64,000 nucleotides of DNA from Chryseobacterium sp. ISL-6 (lineage in GTDB: Bacteria > Bacteroidota > Bacteroidia > Flavobacteriales > Weeksellaceae): assembly GCF_018613715.1 (NCBI RefSeq), contig NZ_JAGGPT010000007.1, forward strand, positions 346,925 to 410,924. The letters run 5' to 3'. Positions 54,278 through 62,934 of the stretch are shown here, piece by piece. How positions within the stretch are numbered: position 1 is the stretch's first letter; each line of letters starts with the position of its first letter. Under the pieces are notes generated by a model. That model had not been told where the DNA came from and searched no databases. It saw nothing but the letters and a program-made list of their open reading frames with translations. A program made the translations under genes and the position numbers.

Positions 54278-55450
54278 ATGAAAACATCACTATTAAGCAT
54301 GAAAAGTGGCGTAGCAGCAGCTATGTTATTTTTAACGGGAATTGCCAATGCTCAAGTTTGGCAAACCACCGGAAATCCGGGGATTACACCTGCTAATTAT
54401 GTTGGTACCGTAGACGGAAGAGCTCTTTATCTAAGGACCAATGGAGCATCCTCTGACCCTAACCAGGCGCTCCTGAACGAAGCAGGTTCTTTTATCGTGG
54501 AAACAACCAACAACACTAATGTTTCGAAAGCAAAAGGAAGTATTGTTGTAGGAATCTCTAATGTATTAGGAGCACAGGCTGCCAGTTCATTTGTTAGCGG
54601 ATGGGCAAATAATCTTAGTAATGCAGGTGGAGCTAATGTTATAGGAGGCCAGGAAAATGTAGTAACCAACAACGCTGGAAAATCAGTTGCATTAGGATGG
54701 AAAAATACCATTAGAAATGCCAATCAGTTTGCACTGGGTGTTGGAATTGATCTTACAGAAGTATATTCCGGAGGATTTGGAATTGATCTGATAGCAACCG
54801 GAAACCGGTCTTTTGTAATCGGAGCAGGGACTGGCGGAGCTAAATTAACGAACAACGTTCCATTCTCGATTATGCTGGGAATGTCAGCCAACTCAACCAT
54901 GCTGATCAAAGACCAGAGTGTAGGGGTTCGTACGAATGCGCCTACTGCTAATTTTCATACGGTTGGAACAGTTCGTCACCAGGATCTTCCTGTTGGGAGT
55001 GGACGTGCTTTAGTGGTAGATCCTAATGGAAATGTTATGGTATCCAATACCGCATTAAACAAAATGGGTGCTTCGGATGAAACGATCCAGAAATTAGAAG
55101 ACCGCATTACAACTCTTGAAAATACCGTAGAAGAGCTCAAGCAACTTCTACTGAATAAAAATTCAATAACCGATATTTCTTTGTCTGATGTTCCGACCTT
55201 GGGGCAGAATGTTCCGAATCCGACAAAGAATGAAACAAGCATTCGTTATTATCTTCCAAAAGATGTAAAAACGGCATCGCTTGAAATTTATAGCATCTCG
55301 GGTCAGTTGGTGAAATCAGTTCCACTTCGTGAAAAGGGAAATGGCACGATCAGGCTTTCAGGTTCTGACCTTCAGTCCGGCACTTATGTATATAAAATGA
55401 CTGCAGATGGAAAAGTGACCGATGCTAAAAAATTGATCATGCAGGATTAA
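54278..55450 (+). CDS. Surface protein with T9SS C-terminal sorting domain
   Basis: 390 residues. The signal peptide is AAAMLFLTGIANAQ. The middle (about 85-215) is built of short Gly/Asn-rich repeats (ANVIGGQENVVTNNAGKSVA; GNRSFVIGAGTGGAKLTNN) like YadA-head or left-handed beta-roll sequences. A coiled coil follows at about 265-292 (TIQKLEDRITTLENTVEELKQ). The last 80 residues are a type A T9SS sorting domain: LGQNVPNPTKNETSIRYYLP, LEIYSISGQLV, GTYVYKMTADG. It should be exported through the type IX system and anchored or released at the cell surface. Possible adhesin. Confidence 0.9.
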   Translation: MKTSLLSMKSGVAAAMLFLTGIANAQVWQTTGNPGITPANYVGTVDGRALYLRTNGASSDPNQALLNEAGSFIVETTNNTNVSKAKGSIVVGISNVLGAQAASSFVSGWANNLSNAGGANVIGGQENVVTNNAGKSVALGWKNTIRNANQFALGVGIDLTEVYSGGFGIDLIATGNRSFVIGAGTGGAKLTNNVPFSIMLGMSANSTMLIKDQSVGVRTNAPTANFHTVGTVRHQDLPVGSGRALVVDPNGNVMVSNTALNKMGASDETIQKLEDRITTLENTVEELKQLLLNKNSITDISLSDVPTLGQNVPNPTKNETSIRYYLPKDVKTASLEIYSISGQLVKSVPLREKGNGTIRLSGSDLQSGTYVYKMTADGKVTDAKKLIMQD

Positions 55451-55471
55451 ATTCTTGATATATTATTTTTC

Positions 55472-55511
55472 AAAAAAGCGACTGGCGAATTATTCGTCAG
55501 TCGTTTTTTTT
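55472..55511 (+). terminator. Bidirectional terminator between surface protein and S9 peptidase genes
   Basis: CGACTGGCGAA (55479-55489) pairs with TTCGTCAGTCG (55493-55503), with one G-U wobble around TTA. Six A precede and eight T follow, so it can serve both convergent genes. Confidence 0.85.
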
Positions 55512-57724
55512 TAGTTTTGTAAATTCTTTAGATTCTCCTCAAAATACCTTCTTACTGCATCGTTTACATAGCGCTCACCTTCTATAAAATGATCTTCTCC
55601 CGGAAGTAAAATCAAGTCATATCTTTTTCCTGCTTTAGTCAGTGCATCGATCATCCGTATGGTTGTTGAAAGCGGTGCATTGATATCACTTGTCCCATGA
55701 ATAAAAAGTAATTTCCCCTTCAGACGATCTGCCTGATTGGTATTGGTTCCAAATTCATAACCCTCCTTATTGTTTTCAGGTAAGTCCATATACGGTTCCA
55801 TAATTTCGGCTCCTTCCGTTAATTCTCCGGGCGCTGATGCAATTCCTACTTTGTATAGATCAGGAGCTGCCAGCATCGCACGAATAGCGAAATAACCACC
55901 CCAGGAATGTCCATAAATACCAACCCGCTTCATATCCATAAAAGGGTATTTTTCTCCAAGCTGTCTAAATACAGCCACACGATCTGCGATTTCATATTGA
56001 CCAATTTTTCCATAAATGGCATCCTGAAAAGCTTTACTCCTTTCAACGGTTCCCCGTGTGTCTATTACGATCGTAATATAGCCTAATTGTGCCAATGCCT
56101 GTGCCCAGTTGGAAAGTCCTGTAGTGGGTCCAAATCGATAAGGCACCACATTAACAAATGGTCCGGCATATATAAACTCGATCACCGGATATTTCTTCGC
56201 GGGATCAAAATCATAGGGCTTATACATAATTCCGTACAGGTCAGTCGTTCCGTCATCAGCTTTGGCAATAAAACTTTCAGGAGCATAGAATCCAATTTTT
56301 TGCAATCGGCTGATATCTGCTGTTTTCAGGTGCTGTACAAATTTTCCATCAGTGGTTCGCAACTCAACCGATTGAGGCTGCTTCATACTGGAATAGAAAT
56401 CTAAAAAATATTGACCGGATGGTGAAAACCGGGAATAGGTATGCGTTCCTTCCGCCGAGGTCAATTTTTTAAAGTTCTTTCCTTTCAGATCGACCCGGTA
56501 TATATTCGTTGAATAGAGATTTTTTTCTGCGTTGGCCGTGAAATAAACCCAGTCTTTAGTCTCATCTACACGAATAACTCCCGTCACAGGAAAATCTCCG
56601 GAAGTCAGCCTCCGGATCAGCTTTCCATTCATATCGTAAAGATACAGGTGTCGCCATCCATCTCTTTCAGAAAGCCAGATAAAGGAATTGTTATTCTTTA
56701 ATAGGGTAACCTGTCGGTTCCAGGTTTCCGTTAAAAAATCCAATCCGGCAACAAAGGTTTTGTTTTCTTCCACTAAGATCACCCGGCTCGTTCTGGTATC
56801 AGGATTAGCAGCCAGCAGTTCAAGTTTTCTCCCAAGCCGGTCCATGCGCATAAAAAGCACTTCTGAATTATCCTGTCTCCATCCTATCGGGAATGCATAT
56901 TGTTGTGCGTTGGAACCGACCTCTATTTTGGTTGCTTTCCCGGAAGTCACATCCAATACATACAACTCAGGAGTCTCAATAACACCTCCGGCTTTAGCGT
57001 AGACAGAATATTTTACTTTCTCTTCAGGTTTTGAATAATCTACCACAGGCAGATGATGAACTTTCCTGCCATCAGGTCTTTTTACAAAAATCTTTTTTCC
57101 ATCCTTCGACCAACATCCATCTGTGATCGTCCAGGGATAATCATCTTTCCCATCAAAAGTAAGTTGCCTGGTTTGTTGGGTAAGAGGATCAACCAGCTCT
57201 ATATTGTTATCTTTTATGGTAACAAACCACTGTTTATCCGGAGAAAGAATACTTGAAGGTGGTAATTTAACTTCCTCCTTTCCTTCTATCTGAACGATCT
57301 TATAATCTTTTAAACTTAACCGGAACTTTTTATTCTCAACAAAAAAGTCTGCAGCATTTTTATCTTCTAAAAAAATAAAATCACTGAATGGAATGCCCTT
57401 AGTCTCCGGCTCTTTCTCAAGCAACGGCCTTAGTACATTCATTAAACGATCTCTATCAAAAAATACACGTTTGGTTTTTTGCTTTGGGTCTACCTCATAG
57501 ATTATGGTGTTTTCAGGAGCTCCTGCCGCAAACCAAAAACGGTTTCCATCGGCGTACCAATGGGGACTGACATACATATCCCGAATAAGACTCCGAAAAT
57601 TCAGATAGCTTTCGTATCGTCCCCGACTGGTTATGGTATCGCTGATCTGTGCATCTGCAAAAGAGGTCAGAAAGAGCAGCATCAGGCTGATTTTCAAAAT
57701 GAAATATTTACAACAAACTTTCAT
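55511..57724 (-). CDS. Exported S9-family prolyl-oligopeptidase-type peptidase (DPP IV-like)
   Basis: 737 residues with a signal peptide (LKISLMLLFLTSFADAQ). An N-terminal beta-propeller (about 40-480) precedes the alpha/beta-hydrolase domain. The catalytic triad is visible: Ser607 in GIYGHSWGGYF, Asp680 in GTSDINAP, His712 in GEDHFIEG. DPP IV-like enzymes remove dipeptides after Pro or Ala in the periplasm. It lies 54 bp downstream of the MarR gene on the same strand and may be regulated by it. Confidence 0.93.
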   Translation of the reverse strand: MKVCCKYFILKISLMLLFLTSFADAQISDTITSRGRYESYLNFRSLIRDMYVSPHWYADGNRFWFAAGAPENTIIYEVDPKQKTKRVFFDRDRLMNVLRPLLEKEPETKGIPFSDFIFLEDKNAADFFVENKKFRLSLKDYKIVQIEGKEEVKLPPSSILSPDKQWFVTIKDNNIELVDPLTQQTRQLTFDGKDDYPWTITDGCWSKDGKKIFVKRPDGRKVHHLPVVDYSKPEEKVKYSVYAKAGGVIETPELYVLDVTSGKATKIEVGSNAQQYAFPIGWRQDNSEVLFMRMDRLGRKLELLAANPDTRTSRVILVEENKTFVAGLDFLTETWNRQVTLLKNNNSFIWLSERDGWRHLYLYDMNGKLIRRLTSGDFPVTGVIRVDETKDWVYFTANAEKNLYSTNIYRVDLKGKNFKKLTSAEGTHTYSRFSPSGQYFLDFYSSMKQPQSVELRTTDGKFVQHLKTADISRLQKIGFYAPESFIAKADDGTTDLYGIMYKPYDFDPAKKYPVIEFIYAGPFVNVVPYRFGPTTGLSNWAQALAQLGYITIVIDTRGTVERSKAFQDAIYGKIGQYEIADRVAVFRQLGEKYPFMDMKRVGIYGHSWGGYFAIRAMLAAPDLYKVGIASAPGELTEGAEIMEPYMDLPENNKEGYEFGTNTNQADRLKGKLLFIHGTSDINAPLSTTIRMIDALTKAGKRYDLILLPGEDHFIEGERYVNDAVRRYFEENLKNLQN

Positions 57725-57778
57725 GATATTGATTTTTAGGTCTACAAATTTTAGATAAAAAAATAATTGAAATCACGT

Positions 57779-58210
57779 TCAGCTTCTGCAGTTAGCGGTA
57801 ATCTTATTGACCAGTTTTCTCAGCAGCTCAATCTCTTCTTCAGAAATCCCTTCAACAGCCGTTTTTCTGTTGATATCAACGATTGGCTGAACCTCGGTTA
57901 AAATAGTTTTCCCCTCTTCCGTAACGTTGAGGTTAAACCTCCGTCTATCCTCTTCAAAAGAGTCTCTTTTCAAAAAATTCCTTTTCACTAAAAGTTCGAT
58001 AATACGTGTCACTGAAGCATGATCTTTAAAAGCCCTGGCAGCAATTTCCTTTTGGGATATTCCGGGATTGTCGTGAATGATACTTAAGATCAGTCCCTGA
58101 TCAATCGTAATATCAAACCCTTTATCATTAATTCGCTTCTGGGCAAACTGACGATAGGATTTAATGGATTCTTCAATGCTATAAAAAATGGTTTGTTCCG
58201 GTTTGGCCAT
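57779..58210 (-). CDS. MarR-family transcriptional regulator
   Basis: 143 residues from the ATG at 58210 (MAKPEQTIF); an in-frame upstream start would add an unlikely hydrophobic stretch that overlaps operator-like sequence. The winged HTH is GISQKEIAARAFKDHASVTR, followed by the wing KRDSFEEDRRRFNLNVTEEG, both typical of MarR. A TTGATATATCAA palindrome lies 30 bp upstream and suggests autoregulation. The S9 peptidase gene follows and may share its control. Confidence 0.9.
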   Translation of the reverse strand: MAKPEQTIFYSIEESIKSYRQFAQKRINDKGFDITIDQGLILSIIHDNPGISQKEIAARAFKDHASVTRIIELLVKRNFLKRDSFEEDRRRFNLNVTEEGKTILTEVQPIVDINRKTAVEGISEEEIELLRKLVNKITANCRS

Positions 58211-58223
58211 GATTTTAAATTTA

Positions 58224-58251
58224 ATTGATATACATATAATTGATATATCAA
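58224..58251 (-). promoter_or_regulatory. Palindromic operator upstream of the MarR gene
   Basis: TTGATATATCAA (58240-58251) is a perfect 12-bp palindrome. The half-site AATTGATATA occurs twice in direct order (58223-58232 and 58238-58247 approximately). MarR dimers bind such short symmetric AT-rich sites, so autorepression is likely. Confidence 0.6.
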
Positions 58252-58447
58252 ATATATAAATAAAATTGATTTCCAAACCTTTATCACTAAAAAATTAATA
58301 TTATTTTTTTTTGTAGAGGGAAAAAACCCGCAGACTCTAAATGAAATACAGCACAATGGCGACCTGATTTGTTCGAGTATTTTCTAAAGAATTTGGTTGG
58401 TAGATAAAGATGAGAATAATCTGTAAGAATTATAATCTATTCTCTAA

Positions 58448-58861
58448 TTAATCCCCTAAAACCATATTTCTAATTTCCGCAGTATCAACCTTAACCCGCA
58501 CTTCGTTTAATGTCCATCCCTTAGTAGGCGGATTTACTGATTCATAAATTGGATAAACATCTAATAATACATGATTTTTAGGTTTTAAAGAATCGAAAAT
58601 TAACAAATACCGTTCGCCTTTTTTCACATCCACATTTATAGTACTGGAATACTTTTGATTGTTTACCATATACTCATAATCTACCCCTATTCCATTATTA
58701 TTTTTATGATGCCAGTCACCTACTATGACCGCTATTGTATATTTGGGATTCTTTAATATTCTTTTAGCATCAAAATTACCCTTAATAATAAGTGACAAAA
58801 CCAAAATAATTACAGTTCCTATACAAATGAAATGAAAATATTTATCGATTATTTGTTTCAT
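58448..58861 (-). CDS. Small membrane-anchored protein of unknown function
   Basis: 137 residues with one N-terminal hydrophobic helix (FICIGTVIILVLSLII) and a soluble beta-rich domain (YTIAVIVGDWHHKNNNGIGV; SSTINVDVKKGERYLLIFDSL). It probably sits in the inner membrane with the domain outside. No family recognised. Next to another small orphan, in the accessory edge before the restriction locus. Confidence 0.6.
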   Translation of the reverse strand: MKQIIDKYFHFICIGTVIILVLSLIIKGNFDAKRILKNPKYTIAVIVGDWHHKNNNGIGVDYEYMVNNQKYSSTINVDVKKGERYLLIFDSLKPKNHVLLDVYPIYESVNPPTKGWTLNEVRVKVDTAEIRNMVLGD

Positions 58862-58893
58862 TATTTATTCAGACTATTTAACATTTCTTCAAC

Positions 58894-59223
58894 CTATTCT
58901 TCTTTACTGATCACATGATCAAACAAAAGTTCAGCAATATCTTTATCTGTCAGATCACCATGATCCGAATGTTTGATTTGCTCAAGTACATTGATAAAGT
59001 AAGGAAAACCAAATAAGCTATAATATCTTATCCCATCTTTAACAAACTCCAGGCTGCCTTCTGTTGTTTCAATCTCGAAAAACGCTAGGTTATTGTTTAG
59101 TTCTAAAGGTTGTTCCATATAGACTTCAATGGCTTCAGAGGTCTGATCTAATGATTGGTCTCGGTAAAAGTCTTTATAAGTGCCTCCGTTGCGGAAGTAG
59201 TTGATTAATTCTTGTAGATTCAT
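58894..59223 (-). CDS. Unrecognised 109-aa acidic protein
   Basis: 109 residues, acidic, cytosolic by appearance. It starts MNLQELINYFRNGGTYKDFY and contains FEIETTEGSLEFVKDGIRYY. The short acidic form is like many antitoxin/immunity-type proteins, but there is no motif to name. It lies 33 bp upstream of the membrane-anchored orphan and may be cotranscribed with it. Confidence 0.55.
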   Translation of the reverse strand: MNLQELINYFRNGGTYKDFYRDQSLDQTSEAIEVYMEQPLELNNNLAFFEIETTEGSLEFVKDGIRYYSLFGFPYFINVLEQIKHSDHGDLTDKDIAELLFDHVISKEE

Positions 59224-59254
59224 GTTGTTTGCTATTTCATTTTCCTTGTCACAA

Positions 59255-59282
59255 AAAATACCACTTCGATGAAGCAGTATTT
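59255..59282 (-). terminator. Possible terminator of the XRE regulator gene
   Basis: AATAC..ACTTC (about 59257-59267) pairs imperfectly with GAAG..GTATT (59271-59281). On the minus strand it is followed by TTTTTTG. It has two internal mismatches, so it is a weak call. Confidence 0.4.
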
Positions 59283-59316
59283 ATTTTTATGATCTATTCT
59301 TTTAAAATAAAGAAGA

Positions 59317-59691
59317 TTATTTTTCTGATTTTAATTTTTCAACTTCTTGCTTCAAACCCTCAACTTGTTCTTTCAGGAGTTTAATGTAATCCTGTAAGTT
59401 ATCCATTATTTGATTGGGAACGTTATAATAATTAGAATGATAAGCTATTCCTGCAGAAGTATCATTGAAAGTTGAATTATCATTAGTTTGTGCAATTGTA
59501 GCTGCTCTTTCTTCTTTAATTTCCTCAACCGGAACGTCTAATGCTTTTGCCAACTTCTCCCATTCATCATCAAATATTCTGACATCTCCACCTTCTTTTC
59601 TGCAATAATTTGAAACATCCGTTGACAGGATATTTGACATATATTCCTGAGTGTATCCTCTTTTCTTTCTTAGACTTCTTAGCTTTTCCAT
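59317..59691 (-). CDS. XRE-type HTH regulator with C-terminal coiled coil
   Basis: 124 residues from the ATG at 59691. The HTH is KLRSLRKKRGYTQEYMSNIL (about 3-22), then STDVSNYCRKEGGDVRIFDDEWEKLAKALDVPVEEIKE, the XRE/Cro fold. A 28-residue coiled coil follows at the end (DYIKLLKEQVEGLKQEVEKL). It lies just 3' of hsdR on the same strand. In restriction loci such small HTH proteins can act as control proteins, but this one sits downstream of hsdR behind an inverted repeat and may be an unrelated regulator. Confidence 0.8.
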   Translation of the reverse strand: MEKLRSLRKKRGYTQEYMSNILSTDVSNYCRKEGGDVRIFDDEWEKLAKALDVPVEEIKEERAATIAQTNDNSTFNDTSAGIAYHSNYYNVPNQIMDNLQDYIKLLKEQVEGLKQEVEKLKSEK

Positions 59692-59867
59692 AGTGGTTTG
59701 TTGTGCTTTGTACAAATATAGAGAAAATTTGGTTTTTAAGACTGTCTTTTAGTTAATACCAATGATTTCTTAAATGTCATCATATTTTCAATAATATTTT
59801 TCTCCTCTATTTAGTTTAGATTCCTAAACCAATTAAAATTTCTATCATTTTAGATGTTAGAGCACTG

Positions 59868-59910
59868 TTTTATATAATAAATATTCTAGAGAAAAATTTA
59901 TTATATAAAA
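59868..59910 (-). repeat. AT-only inverted repeat downstream of hsdR
   Basis: TTTTATATAATAAAT (59868-59882) and ATTTATTATATAAAA (59896-59910) form a perfect 15-bp stem with the loop ATTCTAGAGAAAA. It lies about 60 bp past the hsdR stop. It could end the hsdR transcript on the minus strand, although all-AT stems are weak. Confidence 0.55.
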
Positions 59911-59972
59911 TGAAAAGATATGTTTTAATGATAAAATGCCCAAAAACTTATTGAGACGAAATACTTTTTTTA

Positions 59973-62834
59973 TCAGGCGTTAACTCCATCAATGAAAACA
60001 TCTACAAAGTCTTGAACCTTTTGAATAATTCTTCTTCCGATATTATTACGTTCAGTAAGTTTTGGCTTTATTTCTAGGAGTTTCAGTGTATCACTTATTT
60101 TTGGAGTCTTAGAAGTAAATAGAAAATCGTCGATGGCATCTCGGAATCTGTCTTTATTCAAAGATTCTTCGGTGGCAATTTTATCAAAAGCAGAGTTTTT
60201 TTCTTTATTCCAGTATTTTTCAAACTCTTCATTGACGTTGTCTCCGTCAGAAATATGAGGAAGGTTTTCTTCTATAAATTTTTCTATCAGTTCTTTTTTG
60301 CTTCGAAGCTTGGCATCGCCGGAAAGAATATCTCTGATTTCTTTTTTCTTTTTTTCTAATTTATCACCTTTTAGATTTGAGTTGGTAAGGTTGGCTAGAA
60401 GTGATAAAATATAACTTACATTAATTTCATCACGATGAATTAACTCAAGCTCAAAGTCAACGTCATCCAAAATGCTGGCTTTTCCTTCGCCTCTATCTCC
60501 ACCTTTAATTTCAGTCCAGATGTCTAAGTATTTGCTTTTATAACCATCAAATTCAAATTCAGTCATTTCCAATTTATCAAAATCAAAATCGGCAAATGAT
60601 TTTAATACATTCAGAACACGCATTACTTCACGGAAAGCAGTGATGAATTCAAACTTTTCCTGCTCGGTTTGATAACTGTTGACACTGTCAATTTCTGGGG
60701 CAACAATCTTTAATGTGTCTAAAGCAGAATTGAAAAGTTCAATATAATCTTCAATTGGATGAATAATAATCTCCTGAATTGCCTCTTTATTAGAAAACAA
60801 AGTCACGGCATCATCAGTTGCAGATTTCAGATTTCTAAAACAAACGATATTACCTTGCGATTTCTTTTCGCCCAAAAGTCTATTTGTACGTGAAAATGCC
60901 TGAATCAATCCGTGATATTTCAGGTTTTTATCGACAAATAAAGTATTCAGTTGTGGACTGTCAAATCCTGTCAGAAACATATTCACAACAATGATTAAAT
61001 CAACTTCTTTACTGCGGACTCTTTTGGCGATATCATTGTAATAATTGTAAAAACTCTGGCTGTCTTTGGTAGTAAAGTTCGTTCCAAACATTTCGTTATA
61101 ATGACCGATATATCTTTCCAATACATTTCTGCTGTGAGAATCTCCGTATTGTGCCTGTGGTTCCGCAACCATTCCAAATTCGGGTTCATCATAGATTCCA
61201 TTGGCATTCTTAGATTCTTCATTGATTCCATAGCTGAAAATAGTTGCAATTTTTAACTGATGTTTACCTTCTTCTTTTTTCTTTTGGAACAAATCATAAT
61301 ACTTTTGCAAAACATCAATACTACTTACACAAAACATTGCATTAAACGTACTGTTGTGCGTCTTTCTTCCGTATTCTGCGATGAGATAATCTGCAATTTT
61401 CTCAAGACGTTTCGGACTTTCAAGAAGTTCCTGTGTGTCGATTGCTTCAACATCAGTATCAATGTAAGTATTGCTTCCTTCTTTCTCCTTGTATCTCCCA
61501 ACGTATTCTACAGAAAACTTTAAAACATTATCATCTCTAATTGCATCTGTAATCACATACTTATGCAGACAATCTTCAAAAAGTCTATTAGTTGTAGCCG
61601 GAGCTCCGTCTATTTTCCCAATTGAATTAACTTCAGAAATCGGAGTTCCCGTAAAGCCAATCATTTGGGCGTTCTTGAAGTATTTTTTGATATTCTGATG
61701 TGTATCTCCAAACTGACTTCTGTGGCATTCATCAAAAATGAAAACAACCTTCTTGTCCTTCAGTCTTTCAATTTTATTTCCATGCTTTTCCTTGGTAATA
61801 GCAGTATTTAATTTCTGTAAAGTGGTTACAATGAGTTTTGTATTATCGTTAAGTTGCTTAACCAAATGAGCCGTATTTTCAGTCGCATCAACACTTCCTT
61901 TTTCAAAAGCATCAAATTCTTTTTGGGTCTGATAGTCTAAATCTTTTCTGTCAACCACAAAAACTACTTTCTCAACTTTAGGAATTTCTTTCAAGATCTG
62001 ACTTGCTTTAAAGGAAGTCAATGTTTTTCCCGAACCTGTTGTATGCCAGATAAAACCATTCTTATCGGTATTTCTTACTCTGTCAACAATTTTCTCAACC
62101 GCATAATATTGATAAGGTCTTAGAACCATCAGTATTTTGTTTGTTTCGTTCAAAACAATATACTTGGTAATCATTTTAGCAATGTGACAAGGTTCTAAAA
62201 ACGCTGGTGCAAAATGCTCGAGCTGCGTTATATTATTGTTATGTTCGTCAGACCAAAAGAAGGTTTGCTTGAAAGTTTGCTTTGCATTGTTGGAATAGTA
62301 TTTTGTATTCACACCATTACTAATAATGAAAAGCTGCACATAATTAAACAAACCGCTTCCTGCATTAAAAGACTGATGATGATAACGGTTTATCTGATTA
62401 AAAGCCTCTTTCATTTCCAGACCACGGCGTTTCAGCTCAATCTGTACTAATGGCAATCCGTTGATTAGAATGGTTACATCATATCTGTTTTTAAAGTTCC
62501 CTTCCTGAGCAATTTGATTGGTTACCTGAAACTGATTCTGACACCAGTGGTCTTGACTTATAAATTCAATCCATTCAGAAGTACCGTCATCCTTAAAAAA
62601 ATGAAAACGGTCACGTAATGTTTTAGCTTTTTCAAAAACATTTCCTTTGGAAAGATGATTGAGGATTTTTTCAAACTCAGTATCTGAGAATGTTTTTTTA
62701 TTATGAACTTCGAGCTGAGTCTTTAGATTTTTAATAAGGTCTGCCTCATTACATATCGTAACTTTTTTATGACCTAATTGTTGTAACTGTTCTACTAATT
62801 TCTGCTCTAAAATATATTCCGGCTGACTTGACAT
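59973..62834 (-). CDS. hsdR: Type I restriction endonuclease, HsdR subunit
   Basis: 953 residues. The N-terminal nuclease (PD-(D/E)xK-like) site is RYDVTILINGLPLVQIELKR, with Asp119, Glu133 and Lys135. The SF2 translocase follows: Walker A HTTGSGKT (264-271), DECH box FIFDECHRS (366-374), then FTGTP and the later helicase motif NMFLTGFDSPQLNTLFVDK. The C-terminal region is the helical MTase-contact part. It cuts unmodified DNA as part of a complex with HsdM and HsdS, neither of which is in the window. All motifs are intact, so it should be active if its partners are encoded nearby. Confidence 0.95.
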   Translation of the reverse strand: MSSQPEYILEQKLVEQLQQLGHKKVTICNEADLIKNLKTQLEVHNKKTFSDTEFEKILNHLSKGNVFEKAKTLRDRFHFFKDDGTSEWIEFISQDHWCQNQFQVTNQIAQEGNFKNRYDVTILINGLPLVQIELKRRGLEMKEAFNQINRYHHQSFNAGSGLFNYVQLFIISNGVNTKYYSNNAKQTFKQTFFWSDEHNNNITQLEHFAPAFLEPCHIAKMITKYIVLNETNKILMVLRPYQYYAVEKIVDRVRNTDKNGFIWHTTGSGKTLTSFKASQILKEIPKVEKVVFVVDRKDLDYQTQKEFDAFEKGSVDATENTAHLVKQLNDNTKLIVTTLQKLNTAITKEKHGNKIERLKDKKVVFIFDECHRSQFGDTHQNIKKYFKNAQMIGFTGTPISEVNSIGKIDGAPATTNRLFEDCLHKYVITDAIRDDNVLKFSVEYVGRYKEKEGSNTYIDTDVEAIDTQELLESPKRLEKIADYLIAEYGRKTHNSTFNAMFCVSSIDVLQKYYDLFQKKKEEGKHQLKIATIFSYGINEESKNANGIYDEPEFGMVAEPQAQYGDSHSRNVLERYIGHYNEMFGTNFTTKDSQSFYNYYNDIAKRVRSKEVDLIIVVNMFLTGFDSPQLNTLFVDKNLKYHGLIQAFSRTNRLLGEKKSQGNIVCFRNLKSATDDAVTLFSNKEAIQEIIIHPIEDYIELFNSALDTLKIVAPEIDSVNSYQTEQEKFEFITAFREVMRVLNVLKSFADFDFDKLEMTEFEFDGYKSKYLDIWTEIKGGDRGEGKASILDDVDFELELIHRDEINVSYILSLLANLTNSNLKGDKLEKKKKEIRDILSGDAKLRSKKELIEKFIEENLPHISDGDNVNEEFEKYWNKEKNSAFDKIATEESLNKDRFRDAIDDFLFTSKTPKISDTLKLLEIKPKLTERNNIGRRIIQKVQDFVDVFIDGVNA

Positions 62835-62853
62835 TAAGTATTGAGTTTTGGTT

Positions 62854-62887
62854 AAAAACTTTGTCAGAATTTAAATTCTGACAAAGT
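62854..62887 (-). terminator. 30-bp palindrome with T run between recombinase and hsdR
   Basis: Positions 62858-62887 form a perfect 30-bp palindrome; the left half is ACTTTGTCAGAATTT. Read on the minus strand it is followed by TTTTT, as an intrinsic terminator after the recombinase gene. Such long symmetry next to a tyrosine recombinase could also be a recombination site. Confidence 0.6.
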
Positions 62888-62934
62888 GATTGATAGTTTT
62901 CCCAAATGTAAGAAATAATCAATGATAACTAAAA

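Noticed and set aside
58090..58356. Alternative frame over the MarR gene start
   Set aside because: It overlaps the MarR gene and its operator, and has no recognisable features.
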